A stretch of 64,000 bases of DNA from Pelargonium tetragonum (Eukaryota > Streptophyta > Magnoliopsida > Geraniales > Geraniaceae): assembly GCA_036897445.1 (NCBI GenBank), contig JAYMTL010000026.1, positions 62,001-126,000 of the forward strand, given 5' to 3'. The position numbers and the translations under genes were made by a program. The notes beneath the pieces were generated by a model, which worked only from the letters and a program-made list of their open reading frames with translations, was not told where the DNA came from and ran no database searches. Shown here in pieces: positions 50,891 to 63,914 of the stretch (positions are counted from its first letter, which is position 1; every line of letters begins with the position of its first letter).

Positions 50891-53800
50891 TAGCACAAGC
50901 AAGAGAAGATGCCTCCTGAAACAAAGGAAGAAGGTTGTGACTCTTTTCTTTAATTCTCTGCGCCTATAAAAAAACTTCGTTATAACGCTCTCGCCTTGTT
51001 AAGTATAGTTTATCCTAGTTCTATTCTTTTTTATGCAGTCTCAATTTAGGTAGGATATAGGATCTTTTCTTGTGGTAGTCTTAATTATAGGCCTTAATCC
51101 TTAATCTGAGTCTTTCCCTTGTGAGAGGCACTTTTTATCATATACTTCTACTCCTATTTTTAACACTATTACCTGTGAGGGGGCATAAACTCTTTTTAGC
51201 TTTTTCCGCGTTTTTAAACAAGCTAGATATCAGGAAAACTCTCCTACTATAGCAAGAAGTCTAGAATACTTTAGTAACTAAAAAGTTTTTGTTTGCTAGC
51301 TCTAAAAAACAGATCCCTGTATTAAGTGGGGATATTTTACTGAGGTTGAAACAAACCCTTTGTATCAAAAAGAGAGCTTCATTACAGGCTTGGAGGGAAT
51401 TCTTATTTGCTTTTGTACCTTTCTAAGTCTTCGTACTACTCTTCTTCTTAGTCTTAACAGCTAGAGCTATCACTTTCCTTGTAAGGAGTAGTTGGAGTCT
51501 TTAAGAGCTTGCGTCTTCTTCAGGGAAATACTTGTACTTTTGTATCTATTAGTCTTTTTCTTATATTATACTTTTTCATCCCAAGGGATCACTTTATATA
51601 ATAAGTTCCTTAGCAGTATAGAATTTTCTTTACACAATATATCTAGTTTCTAGTTTATTCCGAAATGGATACTTTAAGGAAGGTTTAAGGGGTTAGCTTA
51701 GCTAGAATTAGCAGTCAATTTTATAACTAAGTAAACCTGGCTGCATTGTTAGTTTCATTTATTTAAAAGGAGTTCTTAGGGATTTTTTTTACCTAAGGAG
51801 ATATTTCTTAGACTTAGATTAGTCGGCGGGATTAGAACTCTTGTCTTTTACTAGCTAGTAGTTACGTAATAAATTTGTACACAGTTTTTTGTAAAAGAGT
51901 CTCCTGGGAGCAATTCAAAAAAAAAATCGAAGAAGCTCTTTTGAGGACGGCCTTTTTTGAGGTTTGTATTTATAGGAATAGTAAGGTGGTTTGGTTTTTT
52001 ATAATCTTGGAGCAAAGGAAAGTTTCTAGTCTTTATTATAAAGTCTTAGCCATACTATCTTTGTCGAGGTAGAAGAAGTTGCGTTAGAGTCCTTTTAACG
52101 GATTTCTTACAGGTTTTAGTGAGCAAGGTGTTATAAACTAAGTCAGGACTCCTTGGAGAAGCCGGGCTTTTTAAAGGAGTTGGTGGCAATTAAAAACCTG
52201 GTGTAAAATCTGAAGTGATTCCGGGCCTTAAAGAATTCTAATTAAACAGGCTAAACTCATGAACTTAGGGCTTTCCTGTTCTCAGTTAATTAAAGGTAAA
52301 CTCATTAACAGAAAGCTCTTCTTATCTTCGGCTTGTTTTAGTGCCTGGGACTAAGGAATAAAGATTACCCCGGCTTCTTCTTCCTCAAGGAAGGAGAAAT
52401 TGGCTTTTATTCTATATAAAAATCTCGAGACGATGGTAGGATACTGCTAACTTATAAAATAGATTAAACTCCTCTAAGAAGCTTGGAATTCATATGGCAT
52501 TGTATGCTTCTTAGAAGTCCTAAGCTAAGAAGTATATAAGAAGTTTAAGGGGAGAATTCCTTTTAACAAGAACCCACGAAAAGCTTTTTTACAATATTGA
52601 AGAAGCTCCCTCGACCAGGGCAAACTCTGTCTAACTTATTCATAAAGTCAAAACTATTTCAATAGGAAGTCCCCTCTTAGTTTGGACCCCTATACCGAGT
52701 CCTTATTCAAAGCTGACAAAGCGTGCTGTTAAGCAGGTATTTGAAATTACTAAGTCATAAAAGGAAACCTTTATTGCTCTATAAATGAAGGTAGAAATCC
52801 ACGCAGTATAAGGAAATCCTTTTTATATTAGGTATTCCTCTATTAAAAGGGAAAACCTCGAATATTTGCCTAAGGAAGGGTGGATCCCTCTTTGTTTTAT
52901 CTATACTTTTTATGTTGCTTGAGAGGAGTTCCTTTTTAAATCCTCGTACTGACACGGGTGCGTCCTTAAAGTGTCACTACTCTTTATTCTAACAGGAATT
53001 CTGATCCATCATACTTGATTTTTAAAGCTACTCTTAGGCCGGAGCCTACTTTTCTTTAGAAAGCTGGCTATAACGTATAGCACCGAAGAGCCTTAGGTTT
53101 AGAGGAATGTCGTACTTCTGCAATCTGTGAATATACTCGAAAGGGGTCTCTTACGACTTACCTTTTTTATGAGTATACTTTAAAAGGCCCCGCTTAAATT
53201 TCATTTGCTTTTTTGCAATTCCACGAAAACGAAAAGGGGTTTCTTTTCTTTTTGCCTTATAAAAAGAATGCGGCGGGTCCCTCTTTTTCAGGAAATTTTA
53301 TGCCCTAACCCCAGTCTTGACATTTTTAGTGTATTTATACCCTGAAGCCTTTTAGTTTGCAGTCCTTTCAAGAACTTTTCAGAAAAGACTTTTGAAGCGC
53401 AGCTAGTTTTTAGCTTAGATATTATAGCTTGTTGTTAGATTTTGCTACCAAGAGCAGCTTTTTTACATTTCATTCTTGTCTATTATACTAGCCCCTAGAA
53501 TTACTCTCACTTTTAAGGAAATTGGGTCTACCCAAAGTTCATACATGAATGAATTGGCGAAGATCAAGTATTCTCATAAGTATAAAACGGGAAGTGTTGC
53601 ATCAAGAGCTTTTTATTTAAGAGGAAGCTGCTCCTGATAATAAAGGGTTTCCCTCAATCTAGTAGACCCCCTCCTCGACGAATCCTAGTTGTAAATCTGC
53701 AGTAAGGAGATGCTTAATCCGGCGACTGCATATTAGTTAAAGGCGGACCCCGATCGGTGTAAATACTTGCAAATTTCTAATTCTCTGAGACTCCTTCACA

Positions 53801-56800
53801 GTTAAAATTTATAAATGTACCTCGTACTGGCTACGCAAACGAGATCCCCTTGATTTCCTAAATTTAGTGACAACGCTCTGATACTACGGAACCCTTGACG
53901 TTATACTATTATACTTCCTATTAGGTTTTTGTTCATGTTAACACCTCTTTTGTAGGATCGGACTCGGGATGCTTTGCTGATTTGTTACGGATGATGGGGT
54001 TAACCGAGGTTTTGTGTCATTAAAACTTTTTATTAAGAAATTCGTACAAAAGTGAAATAGGCCAGCCCCTATAGAATAGAGCTTATAGGAATAATATGAG
54101 GGGAGGATACTTAGTATAGTTTTTTTTTTACAAGAGAAAACTCAAGGTAATTTGCCAGGGAGTTCTTTACAAAGTTTTGTAGTATCAGATATTTCAATTT
54201 TGAAGGAAAGGATAAGGTAAATTCGAGAAGTGTAGTACCATGTATCGAAGTAATAGTGTATAGAGGTTTTTCCCGGATAAGAGCTTCTTTAAGAGGTTAT
54301 AGCTATATTTAGCATCTGATTAAGAAAAACTTCTCCTCAATAAAGGGACTTAGTACAGCAGAAATTTAGTATTAATTAAGCAAAGTCTTAGCTTTTCCGT
54401 CTCAATCAAGTTGGCAGATTTTATAAGGGAAAGCTTACGGGACCTAGGAAGTTAATAGCAAAGCCGCTCAAGATTCTATGTAAAGGTATTTTAACAAAGT
54501 CAATTCCGGGTATATTGCCTACTTTTATCAAGTTATTCCAAGCACATCCATTTCTAGGATATACCGATAAGCTTTTTAGATGAAGGACTTACCGCCCCTC
54601 TGGAATACTATACTAAGCTTGGAGAGAAATACTGGATTTTTCTTTTTAATTTTAAACGGGCCCTAGTTTAACAAAGGAAACAAAGACCATTCTATGGATA
54701 TCCTTGTTTTGAACGGGGCCCTACAAGTTAACGATTTTACGTTCTAACTACTGGGGTTTATCAAGGGTTTAGCTAGCCAAGTTGGGGTATAATCAAGATT
54801 TCCTATGTTTTTTCCTTATTTAAATTCCCCTTCTTGTAACCCCTTAGAATTGTTTCTTTTGCTCATATTGAAAATAGTGCCTACTAACCTAGGTCCTATA
54901 GTTTAAGGATTCTTGAATGTGTAATCTCTATAAATTTACTTAGATGCGTAGCTCTTACTAGTTACCTAACTACGGAACCTCTTACATTCCGGGTTTATTA
55001 GTCAAATCTGGTATAAGAATCCAGATATCCTACCATAACACAGAGAGCACTTGAGAACTTTTCTTAGTATCTCTTTAGAAAGAAGGTAATTTAAAGATTA
55101 ACTTTTCGGGACCCTCGTAAAGAGTGAGGTCTATAGTTATAAAAAGTTTTTTTAGTTTTTCAGGATTTTTTGACAAGTAACGCAGGACTAGACTAAAGAA
55201 TTAAAGTAATAAGTAATAGGTGTTTTGACAAAAAGAGGGTGCGGTCAGTGAGTGTCCGTAAAAGGAACCCTTAGTTTACAAAGGATGAGTCCTAAAGAAA
55301 CCGGAATAGGTTAAGTTTTAAGTAAAATAAACTTTGTATAATCTGAAGCAAGAAAGGGTGGCGGGACAGGGGTTAAAGCTCGCGTAAAAGGCCTTGTAAG
55401 GGTTTTTTATAACAAAAGCAGTTCTTTCTATTTGGATTTACTGTTGTTAACAATTCAAAAGCGAAGGGTTTAGTACTCAAATCCGGACTCTTTTCGGTTT
55501 TTAAGATACAGGGAGGTTGTTAGACTTTTTACAGGTGCCTCAATAGGTGATACTCATATCGATATTTCAATTTAGTATCGGTTTACTTTTTCAGGAAGGG
55601 TTTCTTAAAATCTTAATAAAGTAGCAAGGAAATTCGTATAGACTTTAGAATGAAAGCTTCTTGCCTTAAGGCTTATGTTTATCTAAGCACCTGCAAAGAC
55701 AAAGAGCAGTCCTCTCTGGTAATCTTTCTTAAAGGTAATAACAGGCCTGCTAAAGGGGCACCAGGAGTCTTTATATAAAGTTTTTGAGTTTTTGAATAAA
55801 AGAAGAATTCTTTCGCTGTTCTTTACTCGCTAAAAAGGAGTTTGGTTTTATCTGAACTGACAGGAAGAGTCTTTTCGCTTGGAGTAGACGAAGCAGGTCT
55901 TTTTAAATAAGTAAAAAGGGTTTATTACCAGTATTGTGATTTGGGTTGGAAGCCTAAAACTAGTATTCATACTGCAAAAAGGACCTTAAAGTAACACTTT
56001 AAGTACCCGAAATTTCATTTTGGCTAGGCTCGCGTATTCCTGATTAAGGTTTCGGAGATGCTTTTTTATTTTAGAAACTTTCTTGAACTTGAGGAGCCAA
56101 AAACTTTGTAAAGTAAACGAAACTTTACTGAACTGAAGGTATATACGTTAAAAAGAAAACCTATTAAATTAGTTAATTTAAAAGAATCCGTAGATAAAGG
56201 GAAGAATTTCTTCTCTTAGCAGGTACCCTTTTTTAGAGTTTGCGAGTTAGTATAGTACGTATGTTGTAAACAAATCAACATCCAATAGAAAGACGCGTTT
56301 TTAGTGATAAAGTAGTCTAGCTAGTGATCCTAGTTAGTTGAAACAAGGTATTATAGCAAGCTTAAGATTAACTGTTCAAAAGCTTTTTTATACCGGGAAT
56401 GTCAAACTTCAGCATTTTCAAAGGAAGCATGTATACAATGGCAAAGGATCTAGGGTAAGTTTTCAGGCTGCTCTTTTAAGGATTCGTCGAAATGTTTTCT
56501 AAAGCAAGACCCTATACCTAACTATATAAACAACTACTTTTCTATGGCCCTTTCTAATATTCTTGAATTTTTTTAATATTGTACTGGTATGGGTACAAAA
56601 AGTCAAACCTTTTTTAAGTCCCTATCCTTATGATAGATAAGTTAAATACTATGTTTTCCATTTGCTTACATCCGATCCTACTAATTATAGACTAAAGAAC
56701 CACGGAATTCTATTCAAGATTTAGATAAGGATTACATCTCTTATTCATAATAGTCCTACCTGTCTCAAAGGCAAGGTTTCTAGAGCATCTCGTACTAAAT

Positions 56801-56988
56801 TTCTAGATCGTGACGGGGTGGAGAAAGTTTTTTTGTTTGTAGAGTTAGCAAATCAAAAAGTGCTTAATATTGACTGAGTGTAGTAGCTGCAAAAGGAGAA
56901 TCAGAATCACTTAGATAAGCAAATGTTTGACTCTTACTCTTGAAATTGAAAACGAGTTTCTTGAGTCCGCGGAAGATCTATCAATCTA
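50891..56988. other. AT-rich spacer, no gene seen
   Basis: Micro-palindromes throughout. A run of ten T ends at 54,129. G exceeds C by eye in parts of 54.0-56.4 kb. One 65-codon frame at 51,875-52,072 (+) has no recognised content. A T-loop-like motif near 51,830 is unpaired. Confidence 0.55.
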
Positions 56989-57372
56989 GTGGTCTTGTAT
57001 TAGAATTCCTTTATAGCAGTGCTCTAAAATTCACTCCATTCCTCATAAGTAGCTTAGTGCAACAAGTTCTCTTAATAGTCATCAGCTACAAAAGATTGTT
57101 CCTCAGAATCACATAAGAGTACTTACTTCCTAATGAATAACAGATGCTTTTCAGAATAATAGGTATCACATCATGTAGTCAGCACGATGTAAGCGGCCTT
57201 GCCAATGGCTTCTTTTTTTATTCAATATAACGAATGTGTAACATGAAACAATAGTGCTACGCTCTAAGAAGGGGATAACTATTATAGGTTTCAGTCTAAT
57301 TACTAACCTATTTAAAAAGGGTTCTGGCGCTCAAGATAGGACATTTCCCGATATACTTAGAAGCTCCTTTAA
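56989..57372 (-). other. Frame rich in TGA, open only under a TGA=Trp code (doubtful)
   Basis: On the minus strand, from 57,372 to the TAG that ends just below 56,989, one frame contains one TAG and nine TGA. Between the first two TGA codons lie 54 sense codons (ending SHWQGRLHRADYMM). If TGA means tryptophan, as in many mitochondria, the later half reads as a hydrophobic, tryptophan-rich chain (LMWFWGTIFCSWWLL). That is richer in Trp than usual proteins. Frames free of TAA and TAG over such lengths are common by chance here, so only the TGA excess is odd. I recognise no family. Confidence 0.1.
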
Positions 57373-58877
57373 TTAATAGGGGTTACGTGTCTATGTCTAT
57401 ATTGATTGTAGATTTAGAAGAACAAGAACTCAAGCATAGACTTTGTTATGCCGGGCAAATAGCTAATGGCTAAGAAAAAGTTTAGTTAGAATACTTTTCT
57501 GCTTTATGAACAAAGGAACGGCCGGGTCCCGTATTTCTATTTTAAACGAGCTCTCATTTCAAAAGTAAAAGAACAACTGCTTAGTTGGAAAACCCCCTAA
57601 ATTTCATAAGAATTTCCTACGAGAAAATGCGGCTGGGTATTCATTCAAATTTAAATACTAGTATAAAAACTTGCTGGAAAGACCCTGTTAGCATACTCGA
57701 AGCTGAATCAAAGGAAAAAAGTACTCATAAGTATCGCTATTAAACAAGAAAGAAAGTCTGGTCAGAACCCGCACAGCTAGGCCATAAAAAGAATTGAAAA
57801 TTATAAATAGCAGTATTCTATACTAAAGGCACACCCTCAACTACAAGGGAGTTTTTTATTTGTTATTCTAGATTTTTTGTTTGGTATTAGATACACTGAA
57901 TTAAAAATTTTAGTAACGGGAATTTCATTCAGAATTAGGAAAAAGGGTTCTTAGAAATAACTATATATAGGGTTTATAGATACGAGACGAGGAAAGGGCA
58001 GGTATAACCTGGAGAAGGAATCTGTGCAGATACATTGGGGGTACGCCTCCCTGCAGCGAGTAATTTACTATTCATTTTAATTCATGCTTCCTTTTTAATT
58101 TAAGATAGAGCCCTTGTGATAGATATATCCGGAGTTTTTTGCTAGGGCGGGGTTTCTTTAAAGGCAGGTTCCCTTTAGTTGTATTACAATTTTAAGAATA
58201 TACCTAAATAGAGACTCCTTTCTAGCTTTAACGGAAATTGGTATCCATATGGGAAATTTTTAAGCTATTAAAGTCTATTTCTGAAGATTAGGGGAATCCC
58301 TGAATACCCGCCTAAGCTAAGTCTGACTAAGAAGAATTCCTTAAAAGGAAAGTTTCATTTCGAGTCAGTACAAACTTATTTTGTAACGGATACTTAGTGT
58401 ATTTCCAAAGAATAGCCGTGTATTCCTCATTCCCAAAACCTGAGGCGGGTATCTTTTCTTATTTCTTAAAGGGGCTTTGAATTATCCTTTACTTAAACAA
58501 ATTGAGTTTTAAATCTACGCTCTATGGAAGAGAAGTCTTATACCTAGAACTATTCTCTACCTTACAGACTTATAGAATAGCAAACCCCTGAGTTCTGCTC
58601 TGGGCATTCTTAAGATTTAGTTAAGCAAGGCATATAGCCCATTCGAAAAATTGTAAGACTTTTAGAAGCCTAGAACGCGAGATAATACCCCTTGATGTAG
58701 CTTCCTTTAATACCAGTAAACTCTTTTTCAAACCACGAGTTTCTCATATACATAGGATCTCTTTTTTGAACCTACGCCGTCCAAAAAGTCCTAGTCTGTG
58801 CTATCGAATTGTTTAGATCTTCGAAGAGCCCTTTAAAACCGGGCGGTAGTATTTATAAATATAACAAAAAGGTTAGT
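57373..58877. other. AT-rich spacer, no gene seen
   Basis: No frame above 60 codons, no RNA-like fold and no repeat beyond the common micro-palindromes. Confidence 0.6.
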
Positions 58878-58905
58878 AAAAAGCGTCCTGCAAGAAACGC
58901 TTTTT
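58878..58905 (+). terminator. Hairpin with T-tract, terminator-like
   Basis: AAAAAGCGT (58,878-58,886) pairs perfectly with ACGCTTTTT (58,897-58,905) across ten bases. The GC-containing inner stem followed by five T resembles an intrinsic bacterial-type terminator, and the A run would serve the opposite strand. No gene lies upstream on either side to be terminated, so the shape may be incidental. Confidence 0.25.
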
Positions 58906-59049
58906 GATTCTAGGGGGCGTGTGTGTTATAATCGACCCTCGTCTTTACTAGATCCACGTTTGTACAAAGAGTAAATAAAGGATTATAAAAAAGCACTGTT
59001 CATTGCAAGTTAAAGTGTAAGTTCGTAAACTTCCTAAATCTGATTTACA

Positions 59050-59352
59050 TTATGAATATGGAATACCCCATTGTGCCCGCTTTTTTCCAAGCTCTTTCTG
59101 CTTAAATTTCTTTTTAGGTAAACTTAAACTGCTTATGATTTCATTATACAAAACCAGATTTTCCTTTGCTTTATAATTAATACTACTGACAGGGGTTCTC
59201 CCGAAAAGTCTTTTCTTATAGATATTTTTATAGTAGAGGAGCTCCCGTACGGACTTGAAGCTGGTTGTTAGCTTTTTAATGCCCTTGACATAGTAAATAA
59301 ATGAAATAATAAAAGGGGCTTTTAAAGGTAATATAATTTGTAAATCTTTCAT
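59050..59352 (-). CDS. 100-codon ATG frame, basic, unknown (doubtful)
   Basis: The longest frame in the window that begins with a true ATG. The chain (MKDLQIILPLKAPF...) is very basic, with KKLTTS, YKKRLFGR and a KKKFKQKELGKKRAQ patch near the C-terminus, and one short hydrophobic run (FIISFIYYV) near residues 14-22. High lysine is what AT-rich DNA gives by chance on an A-rich strand, yet a basic end also suits a nucleic-acid-binding or ribosomal protein. No ribosome binding site and no family motif are seen. Confidence 0.15.
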   Translation of the reverse strand: MKDLQIILPLKAPFIISFIYYVKGIKKLTTSFKSVRELLYYKNIYKKRLFGRTPVSSINYKAKENLVLYNEIISSLSLPKKKFKQKELGKKRAQWGIPYS

Positions 59353-62300
59353 CGAGGATAGAACCGCTTAAGTGGAAATTCTAGACTCTATACGGAATCA
59401 CGTTATTAAAACTAAAAAAGAATGAGAAAGCTCGTTGGTAGTTTGTGAAAAGTCCCTATGAGGCGAAGAAAGGGTGAAATCTTATAGACCTTTGGAAGCC
59501 TTTCCCGTATCAAATCAGTAATTATTGAAAGCTGTAGTGGTACTTAAAAAAGGATCAAGAATAAAAGAAAAGAAAGGATTCGCATGCTATTTTAGTTAGA
59601 AGAGCAGCATAAGCAAAATATCTAAATTGGGTCGCAGATTAGACTTTCTTTTAATACACACGTTGAGTTATCCATTGGAGGTAATGAAATTAATTAATCT
59701 GACTTTAGTTCTAAGTCGTAAATGTACAAAAGGTAACGGCTCGCTCTCAACTTTATATAGGTAACTGTGAAACTTAGTCAGTAACGAGGGATGGTTGTAA
59801 GACCGGAGAAGATACCTTACGTTTCCGAGGGTGATATAAGGTTAAAGCAGGTTTCTGATCTGTATAGCTTTTTGCCCTTCGTCTAATCTAATACTACACT
59901 AAAGCGAGTAGCCTTCGTATTGCCCTAACAGTTTCTTCTTTTACTATTCCAGCTACAGGCCCCGTAAATTAAGTAAGAAAAAACTTCTAAATCATAACCA
60001 CAAGGGTCGTTGCCTATTCCTAACAAGGACAGAATGACTACTAATACCTAACCCCGAGCACAAGAAAAACAAGGGATTTTTTTGGGGCAATAAAAAAGAA
60101 GCAAACTGACGTAAAGCACCTCCTAAAACTTATTTTATCATTTTAGAACCAGGTGTTCTCTTTAATTATAATTAGAAAGTTAGCTTTGATTTGTCTTAAT
60201 GCTCTCAGAGTTACCATTCCAAGACTCTAAACAGGAGTCAATTCTTTAGCCCACAAAGTAGAGAAACCCAAAATGAAGTGTTTAAAACCTCAAATAGAGT
60301 CTATTAATATGGTAATATGGTGCCAGCTCTGGTATATAACTATAGAATTACCTGACTAAAGGAAACTCGAGTATTAGAAGGGGTCCTCGATATATAAGTA
60401 AACCCGTTTTGTAGGAATCCGCGTTTTGTGCTCTAAAACATTGAATTAGAAAGATTTTTCACCAATAAGATCTAAGAATTCGAGGTGTAAAGTACTTCGG
60501 CGCGGAACCTTTTTGGTTAAAGCAAACTATATCTCCGCTTTCTATCGTTAGATTAACTTTATTTCCGAACCAACATATACTAGAGGCATACCAAGATACC
60601 GGGATTCTCTATCAAAACTGGATTAAAGTTTAAAATTTTAGGGATCTCTCTACCTAGACCTAGCAAAGATTTTAACACCTCTTTACGAAAAAATGGAAGA
60701 ATACCGCACAAAGCAAGCAGATAGACCCCGTTGATATAAGAAAAAAAGGAACCCCTATAATTATTTGAAATTTTGGCTTATTTATATTTATAGAGATAGA
60801 GTTTTTAGTTTATCCCACTTTCATATGAAACTTTATTGCCTTAGACATATAAGGGACCAAAAATCTTTCACTTTGAGCTAGTGTTTCTCAGTTACTTTAG
60901 TTACATACTTTTACCCAAGTCCGTACCTTTTAACAAGGACCCAGTAATATAGCGCCGGATCCCTTTTCCCTCCTCTTAGTTTTTACGGTTACAGATCTAG
61001 TACATCTGATTGTTCTATATACAAGCCGGTTATTCCTACAAATTATGGGTTCCCTCCGGGCCTAAATGAATTCGTAATTAGAGTCTTTTGTATTATTAGT
61101 TATTTAATCAAAAAAAAGAGTATAAGACATCTCAGGAAAGCCCTTGTGGGACACTTATGGAAAAAGGAAGCACAAAAAAGACTTAATAAAAAACTTAAGT
61201 CAAACTAAAAAAATGTAGAAGCAGTCCTAAAATGTGTTATAGGTCACGAAAACTTCCAATAGGTTTAGCCTAAAAAAAGCTTGGCAATTGACCGGATAAG
61301 GAAGAAAAGTTACGTATTTATAGACATATTTAGAATAGCCAGGCTTGTTACAAAAGGTTTTCTCTTTAAAGTAATACGCATTTCCGAAACAAGTAAAACC
61401 AGGAAGATTTTTGAGAGTAGATAAAGAGTTTTTTATTCATTCGTACTATTGGAAAGCCGGAGCCTCTTTTTTATACAATAATAAGGGACGGTAGATAATT
61501 TATGCCGTAATTGTAAACAAGGAGAAAAGGTATGACTTACGCGGAGGGCCCTTAATAATATAGAATTCTACTGAATTACATCTATATTCTTCCCCTTTTG
61601 TAACAGACTTTTCTTTATAAAAACTTACTGGATTTGGAATTTCTGACAGGAAGATCTTGCTATTGCTTTTGTAACTCACTCAGGTTTTACTACTATTTAA
61701 TCTAACGAAATTTTAAGGGGCTTTTTAATTAAGACTCAAAAGTCAAAAACCTAGAAGACTCCGCGTGGTTAGCTTGTACATAACATTGCCCGGAGAGACT
61801 TATAAAAAAGGATCCCATAAGGTGTTAAAAAGACCCGATAAGGCAACTTAATAAGCTCCAGCTAGTAAGCTAAGGAAAGGACTTTCAACAAATTGAGGGG
61901 TGGTGTAAAGGAATTCCGTTTTTGGTAACTTTTAGTAAAAATTAAGTATATTCTTGGTATCTATCTCTTACTTATCCAGCATAGGAAATCCTAACTATTA
62001 AGAAAATCCCTCCGGTATCCCCCCTTTCTTATTGCAAATACCTCAAGGTTTGATTTCCCATTTCTCGATTTGTAAGTTTAACTGCCGTAGGGTGCTCCCC
62101 AGTTATATAGTAAGAGTTTATCTACGAAACCTTTAGAAAACCCTATGTTCTCCCTTATGCTCTCTAGTAAAAAGACACCCACAACTAGGCTGAGCTTTAA
62201 GCCTCTATACCATTAGAAAAACCCAGACTTGCGTTAAAAAGTGCATCCGTTACGTAAGTAAGTTCTTTAATAGGCAACTTTTATTGCCTGAACTCGGATT

Positions 62301-63914
62301 TTTTTTGAGTGGAATCTTTCGGGCTTTATGCATTTCCTTCGTAGAGTTATATCTTTCTTAACCAAAGTAAAGAGCTATTCTTAGTAGTGTAGTATAAGAA
62401 CTCTTCCTTTTTTTATCTAAAAAACTTTTTATTCTTATTCCAAATTTACAAAATAAAGATACTCTGGATAGGATCCTCTCAGAAATGCAGGATTCAACCG
62501 TGCAAATTATTGGACAAAAGGCTCTGTTTCGTAATATCCTATCGATTTTTATGAACTATAACATTCCATATTACGGAGCTACAGTAAGTAAATATTAGAA
62601 AAATTGAGACAAATCAGCCTTGATTATTAGACTTTTCTTTAGTTATATAGCCTTATTATAGCTCAGCACGAAGTTAACCACTTTGATTTTACTAGGTATA
62701 CAATCCTTATTTATTTCTTATTGCATTCAACCAAATCCCGTTATTTTCCTTAACCAGAGAGTTCAAGGATTACCTAAAAAATGACTACGATTTCACGGGA
62801 TCCACTCTATATTAATTATGTATTACAACGATAGACAACAAGGGGCCCATCACTCCAGGTTGCCTAAATCTCTCTGTCTTTATAGGTGATTAAAAAAGTT
62901 ATGAGTAAAGGAAACTCATGTTCTTGCAAAAAAGGGTCTCCCGGATTTAAGGAACAGTTGCCCATATATTCATAAAAGTCAAAGCAAAAATTGATTGAAA
63001 GGGTATTTAATAAAATATTAACCCTTTTTAGAGACAGAAGTCTTAGTATTTAAGAGGAAAAAGCATCCGATTCGACTTCCTCTATTAATATTTAGTTAGT
63101 ATAATATAAAAAGACTTTTCATTTTGCTCCTTCGGCTTTCGTTAAAAAGGAGTCTTTTAGTCTACTGAATTCTAATTCTCGAATAATGCAAATATTGTTC
63201 TTTTATAAACGGGAGGAATTTTATGTCCCAAATTTGGGTAGTTGTAACTTTGTACTTGGTAAAATTAATCTTATTATTTTTATGAATCCTTTGAAGTAGT
63301 GCTCGGGTTTTGAAATTTATATCTCGACGAGAACTTTACCTATTTAGTTTAGTTATTTCAATATGGTAAAAGTCAAGCTCCTAGCTATATCCCAGAAAAG
63401 GGACCTTTGCTCTTATCCGAACTTGTAACTAAGAGCTATATCCTTTTCTTCATAGGACCAGGACCCTTTTTACAACTCCTTGGAGGATTCTTGTATTTAT
63501 ATAAAAGTCATAATAAAAGTCTCGGAATTTTTATTTTAGGCATTATATACAAGTTTAACCCGTTGAAGTTTTCTGAGTAATCGCTAATACCTGCAAAAGC
63601 ATTTACCTCTAATTAAGCATACTTTTCGTACACCCCCTTGGTCAGTACTCCGACTTTTTATTTACAGCTTAGCTTATAGATAGCATAGGCTCTAGGTATC
63701 CTTTTACTTGTGAAAATCGTTAACAAGATCAAATCCTTTTTCAAGAGGGCGCTGTGCTCTAGGAAATATTAAAACTCAGATAGTTAAATGCAAGTCGCGT
63801 TGCTACTGTTTCATGGGCTCTTCGGAATCCGAGGGAGATGGGAAAGGAAGCTTATTAATAATGAATAGCTAGGATACCTCTTTATTAGTATTTAGTTGAT
63901 AAACCGCTGGGAAT
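59353..63914. other. AT-rich spacer, no gene seen
   Basis: From about 59,640 to 60,060 micro-palindromes are sparse and words are more GC-rich. A 37-codon + frame from an ATG at 59,789 (MVVRPEKIPYVSEG...) lies there, and a 17-base exact match to repeat copy B occurs at 60,031-60,047. The rest (60.1-63.9 kb) is ordinary spacer without frames above 60 codons. Confidence 0.5.
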
